Shown here: piece after piece, positions 7,806-14,671 of the stretch
Layout: every line of letters begins with the position of its first letter
Numbering within the stretch: the stretch's first letter is position 1
Source: Hoeflea_A sp963921345
GTDB taxonomy: Bacteria > Pseudomonadota > Alphaproteobacteria > Rhizobiales > Rhizobiaceae
Assembly: GCA_963921345.3 (NCBI GenBank)
Contig: OZ001229.2
Span: forward strand, 248,001-312,000
Length of the DNA: 64,000 nt
Direction: 5' to 3'
Made by a program: the position numbers and the translations under genes
Notes under the pieces: model-generated
What the model saw: the letters and a program-made list of their open reading frames with translations, nothing else
Told to the model about the DNA's origin: nothing
The model's database searches: none

Positions 7806-8950
7806 AGGCCGGCAGCTTTCGTCAAATTGACGCGGAACCGGTCTCTTCGCCTCTGATAGCGCCGCGTCATTTGAGGGGAGGCGTGTCCGAGCTGCTTTTG
7901 CACATGTCGTTCATCGACCTCGGCATAAGAGGCGAGACCGGCCCGGAGCGAATGACCGGAAAACAGCTTGATCCGCTCGGCATCCGGCACATCGGGCCGA
8001 AGTCCGGCTTCCAGCATGGTTTTCTTGATCAGTCTGGCAACGTGTTTGTCGGAGAGCCGATCAGCCTGGACACCGGAGTTATCCCTCAGCACCCGACGGA
8101 AGATCGGGCCGTGATCGATCTTGGCAAAGTGCAGCCATTGCTCGAGCGCATGAACCGGGCAGGTTTGATCCGAACTTCCACGCGCGACCTCGGCCTCTTT
8201 CCAACCGGTCTTGGTTTTCTGGACGATCACCGAACCGCCGTCTTCGATCTCGACCCATCCATTGCCGTCTTCCGTGTCGTCTCGATTGACGTCCAGGCCC
8301 ACAATCTCAGAGCGGCGAAGTCCGGCCGCATAGCCAAGAAGCAGGATTGCGCGGTCGCGCATGTCCCGAAGGCCGAAAGAGAGAAGGGATACCATCTCCA
8401 AAAGCTCTTCCGGTGAAATCGGTTCCTTCTGTTCAGGCGGCTTCCCATGTTTGTTGCGGATGCCGGCAAGGACGGTGGCAATGTGCCGATCCTGGCGATC
8501 GAGCCGCTGCCCACGTTGCTGATAGTTCCAGGAAAGTCCCGAAAGCCGGCGTTCGATCGTTGAAACCGAGAGGGCAGGGGACCCGTCCTGCGGTGCGGCC
8601 ATCTCTGTGATGTAGAGCCCGATCAGCTGCGGATCCGGCGTGAACTGGTCGGCACCGCGGCGCCGGCACCAGCTGGCGAAATGGGCCCAATCCTGAGCGT
8701 AGGCTGTGTTGGTATTTTCGGCCGTCGCCTGTTTGGCATAATCGCGGGCTGTTTCGATCAGGCGCTCCAAAGAGCCCGAGCCCGCAACACCCTCCGGAAC
8801 TGCAATTTCCCGGGCGGGGGAGGGGGCCTCTTGGGCTCTCTCGTCGTGCTGAGCCTCGATTGACGGGCTACGGGACGCTGCAGACGAAATCTCAGCCTCG
8901 GGAGTATCTGGATTGGGCTCTGAAGGCCGGTTTTTGTCGGATTCCTGCAT
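7802..8950 (-). CDS. Tyrosine recombinase/integrase
   Basis: 382 residues. After a low-complexity charged N-terminus (~75 residues) comes a core-binding SAM-like domain (NTNTAYAQDWAHFASWCRRR). The catalytic domain follows with Arg in LLGYAAGLRRSEIVGLD, H333-x-x-R336 (HSLRAG), H356 (LGHASP) and nucleophile Y365 (TRRYQRR). All active-site residues appear present. It heads a two-gene operon with the 7269 gene. Its start codon lies exactly at the left end of the tni transposon (8950), so its native promoter has been displaced and any expression now depends on transposon-end sequence. Confidence 0.9.
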   Translation of the reverse strand: MQESDKNRPSEPNPDTPEAEISSAASRSPSIEAQHDERAQEAPSPAREIAVPEGVAGSGSLERLIETARDYAKQATAENTNTAYAQDWAHFASWCRRRGADQFTPDPQLIGLYITEMAAPQDGSPALSVSTIERRLSGLSWNYQQRGQRLDRQDRHIATVLAGIRNKHGKPPEQKEPISPEELLEMVSLLSFGLRDMRDRAILLLGYAAGLRRSEIVGLDVNRDDTEDGNGWVEIEDGGSVIVQKTKTGWKEAEVARGSSDQTCPVHALEQWLHFAKIDHGPIFRRVLRDNSGVQADRLSDKHVARLIKKTMLEAGLRPDVPDAERIKLFSGHSLRAGLASYAEVDERHVQKQLGHASPQMTRRYQRRRDRFRVNLTKAAGL

Positions 8951-9031
8951 GTCATCTGCAGTTCATTCGTGGACTCTAAGTCATTGGTCTATTTCGAATT
9001 GAGCACGTAGTTCATTAGTGGACTCTAGCCG
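8950..9031. repeat. Left transposon end with repeated transposase-binding motifs
   Basis: Two direct copies, GTTCATTCGTGGACTCTA (from about 8961) and GTTCATTAGTGGACTCTA (from about 9011), follow the tip TGTCAT. Tn5053-type ends carry such 19-bp-class repeats for TniA binding. Confidence 0.7.
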
Positions 9032-9086
9032 AATCAGTGGATTTTTTGTATTTATTTTATGGACTGGTTTTGATGCGGAGGTATCC

Positions 9087-10751
9087 GTGACAGATCGGCC
9101 CGACAAAGACACGATTGATGATGTTACCTGGCAAGAAGCGGTATTGCGAGAAGCCGTGATACGCAGGCTGGTCTGCGATGGCAATCCCAATAGAACGGAC
9201 TTTCACCGCGCCTGTCAGGAACTGGGCATCAAGCGAAGCCGGCTGTACGAGTTGATCGGAGCCTATAGGGTGCGACCCTTGACCAGTTCTCTCGTTACGC
9301 GACCCCGGGGTATCAAGCAGGGTTCCCGACGATTGCCTGAGGAGACCGAAGCTGTCATCACAGAGGCTCTGAAGGACTTTTATCAATCATCACAGAAGCC
9401 GAGTATCACCCGCCTGCACAAAGAGATTCAACGGCTGTGTCGCTTGCGTCATTTGCGTGCGCCTTCGTGGCACACATTGCGAAAACGGGTTGATGCCCTG
9501 GACCCGGCCGAGCTTACAAGGGCGCGGGAGGGTGCGAAGGTTGCACGCGACCGCTACAGGCCGGTTCCCGGGCATTACAACGCCGAATATGCGTATGAAG
9601 TTGTCCAGATTGATCACACGCCCGTCGACATCATCGTCGTCGACCGGAAGCTCCGGCAACCGCTGCAAAGACCCTGGCTCACGCTTGCAATGGATGTCGC
9701 CAGCCGCATGGTTGCCGGGTTCTATCTGTCACTTGAGCCGCCTTCGGTTCTATCGGTTTCGCTGGCGATTCAGCATCTGGTCCAACCGAAGCAAGCTTGG
9801 CTTTCGAGTCTGGGCATTGATGCGCGTTGGCCTACGGCGGGTCTTCCCAATACCATCCATGTGGACAATGCCAGAGAGTTTCGGTCCCGTGCGCTTCGGC
9901 GCGGAGCAGAGGAGCATGGGATTGAACTTGTCTATAGACCGGTTGCGACACCACACTATGGGGGACATATCGAGCGGTTGATAGGCACTATGATGGGAGC
10001 CGTTCATCTCTTGCCGGGGACGACGTTCAGCAACATCCAGCAACGCGGCGACTACGATTCCTGCTCGAATTCTGCCATGACGCTGGACGAACTCGAGCGA
10101 TGGTTGGCGCTTGAGGTTGTCCGTTACCATGCTGACAGACATGGAACACTTGGGGTGCCACCGATTGCTGCATGGGACGACGCTGTTGAGCGTCGTGAGT
10201 TTGATTTGCGCCAACCCCATGACCTTGCTGGCTTCCAGGTCGATTTTCTGCCCTTTGAACGGCGCATGGTGCGGCGCGACGGCATTCATCTGTTTGGCCT
10301 GCGATATTGGGACGATATGCTGAGCGTCTGGGCCGGCCGGCTTGGATACAAGCTTCTGGTATCATATGACCCGCGCGATCTGTCGACAATTTTCGTACAC
10401 AGTCCAGAAGGTGTGGTCTGTCCTGTCCGCTTCGCTGACTTGCGCCATCCACCGATCACGCTGGCCGAGCATCGTCGCGCCCGCAGACTGCTGAAGGAAC
10501 GTGGCCTGGCACTTGTGAATGAACACCACCTGTTTGCGACGATCGAACAACAACGGGCTTTAATCGCCTCGGCGACGGCGGTGACAAAGGAATTTCGGCA
10601 ACTGAAAGAGCGCCGCGAACGCGCATTGTCGCACAGTCAGGGTGATCTTGTTTGCCAGCATGACCGGGACGAGGACCCGGAAGCCCGGGACGACGAAGGG
10701 TCGATTAAGACTTGGGATTTGACCTATTATGAGGTTGAGGAATGGTCGTGA
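9087..10751 (+). CDS. tniA: Transposase TniA (DDE, Mu/Tn7 TnsB-like)
   Basis: 554 residues from a GTG at 9087 that has a well-placed SD (CGGAGG); the open frame reaches back to 9018 inside the end repeats, which is unlikely to be translated. It has an N-terminal helix-turn-helix region (HRACQELGIKRSRLYELIG). The RNase H-fold catalytic core carries Asp in YEVVQIDHTPVD, Asp in NTIHVDNAREF, and Glu in HYGGHIERLIGTM. The Mu-type C-terminal beta-barrel follows. GGHIERLIGTMMGAVHLLPG is characteristic of TniA. It cuts and joins the transposon ends together with TniB and TniQ. Confidence 0.93.
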   Translation: MTDRPDKDTIDDVTWQEAVLREAVIRRLVCDGNPNRTDFHRACQELGIKRSRLYELIGAYRVRPLTSSLVTRPRGIKQGSRRLPEETEAVITEALKDFYQSSQKPSITRLHKEIQRLCRLRHLRAPSWHTLRKRVDALDPAELTRAREGAKVARDRYRPVPGHYNAEYAYEVVQIDHTPVDIIVVDRKLRQPLQRPWLTLAMDVASRMVAGFYLSLEPPSVLSVSLAIQHLVQPKQAWLSSLGIDARWPTAGLPNTIHVDNAREFRSRALRRGAEEHGIELVYRPVATPHYGGHIERLIGTMMGAVHLLPGTTFSNIQQRGDYDSCSNSAMTLDELERWLALEVVRYHADRHGTLGVPPIAAWDDAVERREFDLRQPHDLAGFQVDFLPFERRMVRRDGIHLFGLRYWDDMLSVWAGRLGYKLLVSYDPRDLSTIFVHSPEGVVCPVRFADLRHPPITLAEHRRARRLLKERGLALVNEHHLFATIEQQRALIASATAVTKEFRQLKERRERALSHSQGDLVCQHDRDEDPEARDDEGSIKTWDLTYYEVEEWS

Positions 10752-11683
10752 GCGACAAGCCTGAATTCGCTTATCTCGATCCTGCCTACCGACGCTATGC
10801 GGTGCTGCCCGATGACGAACGTATTGCGTGGATCAAGGCGGATCGCTGGATCGGATTTGATCAGGCAAGCGCCGCACTCGCCCGCTTAAAGGCTTTGATG
10901 GACTATCCGTCCAGAGATCGCATGCCGTGCCTTCTGATTTATGGCGATACGGGCATGGGCAAGACCAAGATCGTCCGCAAGTTCGAACGCGCCCATCCGG
11001 CGACATTGTGTCAGCCTACCGGCGTCACCCGCCGACCGGTGGTGGTTGCGCAAGTTCCGTCCGAGCCGATCGAGCGCGATCTCTACCGTGAACTGCTGGC
11101 AAGCTTGGAGGCGCCGGCGATCGCGACCGGGACTCTGGCCCGCGAGAAGGACATCTGTCGGTCGTTGCTTCGCACTGTTGGCGCCCGCATGATCATCCTT
11201 GATGAGGTCAACGGCATGCTGGCCGGAACCTTCCGGCAGCAGCGCATCTTTCTCAACGCGCTGCGGTTCCTGGCCAACGATCTGAAAGTTCCACTCGTCT
11301 GCGCGGGCACGGATCTGGCGCGCCAGGCCCTGCTGACCGATGCGCAACTCGCCGAACGTTTCGAGGCTTTCCATCTCAAGCCCTGGAAGAACGGCGCCGC
11401 CTTCGCCAGCCTTTTGAAAAGTCTCGGTCATATATTGCCGCTAAAACAACCTTCCGACTTTGAAAACGCCAAGGTACGGGCACGTATCCACGCGCTGACT
11501 TGCGGGGTGACGGCCCGGATATTCCGACTGATCGAAACGGCGGCTGAAGATGCAGTGCGATCGGGCAAGGAGCGGATCGATATCGACAGCTTCGGCGACG
11601 ATTTGATCCTGCCGCTCGTCTCCATGACGCAAACCTCGCGACGGCGATCCGTGCGAGCAGTGCAGCAGACGGCTGCCCGATGA
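10742..11683 (+). CDS. tniB: Transposition ATPase TniB (AAA+)
   Basis: 313 residues, overlapping the tniA end by 10 bases. It is a MuB/TnsC-like AAA+ regulator. Walker A is IYGDTGMGKTKIVRKFER (about residues 67-84), Walker B is ARMIILDEVNGMLAG, and the sensor region is VPLVCAGTDLARQALLTD. TniB binds target DNA in the ATP form and activates TniA. Its stop overlaps the tniQ start (ATGA), consistent with coupled translation. Confidence 0.93.
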   Translation: MVVSDKPEFAYLDPAYRRYAVLPDDERIAWIKADRWIGFDQASAALARLKALMDYPSRDRMPCLLIYGDTGMGKTKIVRKFERAHPATLCQPTGVTRRPVVVAQVPSEPIERDLYRELLASLEAPAIATGTLAREKDICRSLLRTVGARMIILDEVNGMLAGTFRQQRIFLNALRFLANDLKVPLVCAGTDLARQALLTDAQLAERFEAFHLKPWKNGAAFASLLKSLGHILPLKQPSDFENAKVRARIHALTCGVTARIFRLIETAAEDAVRSGKERIDIDSFGDDLILPLVSMTQTSRRRSVRAVQQTAAR

Positions 11684-12894
11684 GCAGGGCAGGGCGGCTT
11701 CCGGTCGCGCCCCGACCCTTCAAAGACGAAATGCTGTCTTCTTGGCTCGGGCGAGTGGCCTGTCGTTACGGTTTGCACGCGCTTGATCTGGCAGCTTGGT
11801 GGGCCGCTGACCATTGTGATGGTGCACCGGCCTCTATTGATGACTTTGCACCGGACGAGGATCAACTCGCAATATGGGCTCGATCCTGTGGGGTTGATCC
11901 CGGACGGGTGCAGCGATTGTCTTTGAACCACCGCTATCCAACACGCCCACCCTCGCACTTTTCAGATGCGCAATGGCAGCCGATACCAGTCTGCTTCGCT
12001 TGCTTCGATGCCGACCATGCTGCCGGTCGAGACAGCTATCTGAGGGCTTGCTGGATGTTGGCCGAGCGATGTGCATGTGCCGGCCACCGGCGCTTGCTGG
12101 ATGATAGATGTCCGTCCTGCGGCCGGATTTTGAACATCTCCTTGCGGATGCGGGAAGGTCTTGTGCGCGCCGTTTGCAGCAAATGCGAAACGCTGCTTAC
12201 GTGCAGGGGACAGGAGGGCGGAAGGCATCCGGATGCTGGCGTTGTTCCAGGCCTGCAGACGCGGATTGGTGAGATTGTCGGGCAGGCGTCCAGTCAACGC
12301 GAGCGGTTTGAACACGCAGTGGCGAGTTTATGGGCGCCGCTTGACAGGCCCAACGCGGCCCGGCCAGTTCTGGCATTATGGCTTGATCAAGCGGGATGGC
12401 GATGTCCATCGGTTGCCCAGTGTGCCATCGGCGCAGATGCGCCGCTTGGCATTTTGCCCGTCCGCTGTCGCGCCACAACCCTGATTGCCATGAGGAGCCT
12501 GTTTGGCCCCGACATTCATATGGACGATGCGTTTCCCCCGGCAGCGGCGCACCTGTTTCGCCGTGCGGCGCGGCCAAAGGTATATCGCATCGAACCTTCA
12601 CGGAAAATTCGACAAGCTGGCCGCGCGGGGATCCGGTCTGCGACCGAATATGCGCGTCTGGCCCGCGCAATTGTGACCCATCCTGACTGGATCCCGGCCG
12701 AAGGTCTGTCCGAGCGCAGGCGCAGGACCATCCGGGCCCGTCTGGTTGACAAGGTCCTGGCGGAGAATCCTGTCTCACGTGTTGAACCCGCAAGCGGTCC
12801 GGAGATCGAGCTGAAGGGCAGTCCACCCATTAAATGCGAATCCGCGCGGCGAGAGAGCCGTTTTTCGGGGAGTCCGGCCTATAAATGCAAATGA
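11680..12894 (+). CDS. tniQ: Transposition protein TniQ (TnsD/TniQ family)
   Basis: 404 residues. The N-terminal TniQ domain starts RLPVAPRPFKDEMLSSWLGR. Zinc-ligand pairs follow, e.g. VCFACFDADH, ERCACAGHRR, DRCPSCGRIL and VCSKCETLLTC (about residues 105-180). The C-terminal half is basic and less conserved. In related elements TniQ helps choose the target. The stop codon lies inside the right transposon tip (12891-12896), leaving no 3' spacer. Confidence 0.88.
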   Translation: MSRAGRLPVAPRPFKDEMLSSWLGRVACRYGLHALDLAAWWAADHCDGAPASIDDFAPDEDQLAIWARSCGVDPGRVQRLSLNHRYPTRPPSHFSDAQWQPIPVCFACFDADHAAGRDSYLRACWMLAERCACAGHRRLLDDRCPSCGRILNISLRMREGLVRAVCSKCETLLTCRGQEGGRHPDAGVVPGLQTRIGEIVGQASSQRERFEHAVASLWAPLDRPNAARPVLALWLDQAGWRCPSVAQCAIGADAPLGILPVRCRATTLIAMRSLFGPDIHMDDAFPPAAAHLFRRAARPKVYRIEPSRKIRQAGRAGIRSATEYARLARAIVTHPDWIPAEGLSERRRRTIRARLVDKVLAENPVSRVEPASGPEIELKGSPPIKCESARRESRFSGSPAYKCK

Positions 12895-12896
12895 CA
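12817..12896. repeat. Right transposon end with repeated motifs
   Basis: In reverse complement: tip TGTCATTTGCATTTATAGG, then GGACTCC, then a second copy around TTCGCATTTAATGGGTGGAC. These mirror the left-end motifs (GGACTC cores). The repeats lie within the 3' part of tniQ. Confidence 0.65.
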
Positions 12897-12931
12897 GCTG
12901 ATTTGGCCATGTTTTGGAGAGTACTCTTTTT

Positions 12932-12960
12932 ACGTCCGATAATGCAACATTATTGGACGT
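12932..12960. repeat. 13-bp inverted repeat ahead of DUF1403
   Basis: ACGTCCGATAATG, 3-base spacer, CATTATTGGACGT: arms match at 12 of 13 positions. It lies 75 bases before the DUF1403 start in an otherwise AT-rich promoter region. A repressor operator is the simplest reading; a recombination site is the alternative. Confidence 0.6.
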
Positions 12961-13034
12961 ATAAAAGATGTTTAAGGCGGGGCGGTATACGCGCATTATC
13001 TCCTCAAAAGCGCCGTCTCGTGCTATTCTGAACC

Positions 13035-14060
13035 ATGATTCGCGCCCAAAACACCGCTGAACGGGGCCTGGGAAACCTGCCCGAACTGCCGCTATGGCTT
13101 AATGCAGGCGCGCCAGTAACCAGGCAAAAAGCGGCATTCCAGGCCGGCGCCGCATTCGCCATGCTGGATATAGCCCTCGGATCGCGCGGTGATCCGGCCT
13201 CGCAGGTTCCGTATGATCTGCTGGCCAACACCCTGGCGCTGCAGGCGGCCGCCGCCACCTCGAAGCTCGAAGGCCGCTTGACGTCGGCCGCCGATATCCG
13301 CGACGCCTGGCGCCTGACACCGCCCGATGCGGACGGTGTTCGACACTGGGGACCCGATGGCGATGGTCTCGCATTCTGGCGACGGGCCGTCAAACTGCGC
13401 CTTGTCACCGACGACTGGCAGGTGAAACTCGCCGCACTTGCCGGGCCGCGGTTCGAAGACGCGGTCACCGCACGGGTTGACGAAGCATCGGCTGCGGCCA
13501 GGCGCGACGGCCCGATGGCGGCCGCCGCCGGCATCATGAAGACGGTTCTCCTCGCCGACGATCGCGCAGAGCGCATCGCCTGCCTGCTGGCGGATGTGGT
13601 GTTGGCGAAGGCCCTCCGGTGGGAACGACCGCTGCCGCTCGCCGCATTGCATCTGCAAAGATGCATGCTGCGAGGTCTGCGAGACCTGCGACCGGGACGC
13701 CGGCTGCGCGGTCCAGACGACGGCGATCGGCAGCAAGACCGCACATCGGAGATCGCAATCATGGCCGCGCTCATCGACAGCGCGCGATCGGCCTATGGGT
13801 TGGCGGTCGACCTTGCGGACCGCGCACGGGCCCTGCGCGCCATCGCCCCGAAACTGCGGGCAAGGAGTTCCGATGATGCCGTGGCGCTTTTCCTCACCGA
13901 GGACGCGGTGTCGCCGTCGGGCATGCTGTCGCCGGTCATCAGGGGCACGCGCACGCCGATGACCGGTCGTGCGGCGCGGCGGCTGTGCGATCGCCTGGTC
14001 GAACTCGGCGTCGCCAGGGAGCTCACCGGCCGGTCTACCTTCCGGCTCTACGGGTTGTGA
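13035..14060 (+). CDS. DUF1403 family protein
   Basis: 341 residues of a Rhizobiales/Rhodobacterales family with no known biochemical function, usually next to an ScpB-like gene. Characteristic parts are FQAGAAFAMLDIAL and LLANTLALQAAAAT near the N-terminus. The winged-helix-like C-terminus is SSDDAVALFLTEDAVSPSG, then GRAARRLCDRLVELGVAREL and TGRSTFRLYGL. The ATG is preceded by a plain leader with the dyad at 12932-12960. scpB starts 2 bases after its stop, so the two form an operon. A decayed second copy lies at 21187. Confidence 0.8.
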   Translation: MIRAQNTAERGLGNLPELPLWLNAGAPVTRQKAAFQAGAAFAMLDIALGSRGDPASQVPYDLLANTLALQAAAATSKLEGRLTSAADIRDAWRLTPPDADGVRHWGPDGDGLAFWRRAVKLRLVTDDWQVKLAALAGPRFEDAVTARVDEASAAARRDGPMAAAAGIMKTVLLADDRAERIACLLADVVLAKALRWERPLPLAALHLQRCMLRGLRDLRPGRRLRGPDDGDRQQDRTSEIAIMAALIDSARSAYGLAVDLADRARALRAIAPKLRARSSDDAVALFLTEDAVSPSGMLSPVIRGTRTPMTGRAARRLCDRLVELGVARELTGRSTFRLYGL

Positions 14061-14062
14061 CG

Positions 14063-14671
14063 ATGACACAGGCACAGGCCGAATACGCACTGGACGATGA
14101 ACAATTGGGCGAAGCCCTGTTCGATCGCGAACTGGATGACCTGCCGGCGGACCTGCGGCGGCGCGAATGGATGGGCCGCATCGAGGCGGCGCTCTTTGCC
14201 AGCGCATCGCCGGTTTCGCGCGAGGATCTGGCGCTGCTGGTCGGGAAGGGGGTCCCGGTCGAATCCCTCATCGAGGACATCAAGGCCGAACTGAAGTCGC
14301 GCCCCTATGAGGTTGCAAGGATCGGCGGCGGATGGATGCTGCGCACCCGTGCGCGGTTCGCGGCCGCGATTCATGCTGTGGCCGATCTCGGCGAAAAGCC
14401 CCTTGGCTTCAACGAAATGGAAATGGCTGTTCTGTGCGCCATTGCCTATCACCAACCGATCGACCGGGCGGGGCTTGCGGAGATTTTCGGCAAGGAGGTC
14501 AACCGTGACCTGCTGGCGCGGCTTCGCTACCGGGAACTTATCGCGAGCGGGCCACGATCGCCGCGGCCGGGAGCGCCGCACAGTTTCGTGACGACCGAAA
14601 CGTTCCTTGTCACCTTCGATCTCCAGAGCCTGCGCGACCTGCCGGAACTGGAAGGTATCGAGATGGCGTGA
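14063..14671 (+). CDS. scpB: ScpB-like protein (SMC-associated kleisin partner family)
   Basis: 202 residues with the tandem winged-helix layout of ScpB: RIEAALFASASPVSREDLAL, VESLIEDIKAELKSRPYEVA, GGWMLRTRARFAAAI, then LNEMEMAVLCAIAYHQPIDR-like second domain and EVNRDLLARLRYRELIA. The start ATG at 14063 is set by the 2-base gap from DUF1403. Chromosomal ScpB bridges SMC with ScpA; the plasmid version, paired with DUF1403 and without an obvious SMC or ScpA here, may serve plasmid maintenance (inference). The stop TGA is immediately followed by the group II intron. Confidence 0.85.
   Translation: MTQAQAEYALDDEQLGEALFDRELDDLPADLRRREWMGRIEAALFASASPVSREDLALLVGKGVPVESLIEDIKAELKSRPYEVARIGGGWMLRTRARFAAAIHAVADLGEKPLGFNEMEMAVLCAIAYHQPIDRAGLAEIFGKEVNRDLLARLRYRELIASGPRSPRPGAPHSFVTTETFLVTFDLQSLRDLPELEGIEMA

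Larger units (their letters stand above)
8950..12896. mobile_element. Compact Tn5053/Tn402-like transposon (tniABQ only)
   Basis: A 3.95-kb element bounded by inverted ends starting TGTCATCTGCA (8950) and, in reverse complement from 12896, TGTCATTTGCA. The TGTCAT tip matches Tn5053/Tn402 ends. Inside are tniA, tniB and tniQ in overlapping order. There is no tniR resolvase and no cargo, and the right tip overlaps the tniQ stop codon. The five bases outside each tip (CTGCA and GCTGA) do not match, so no target duplication is visible. Confidence 0.8.
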
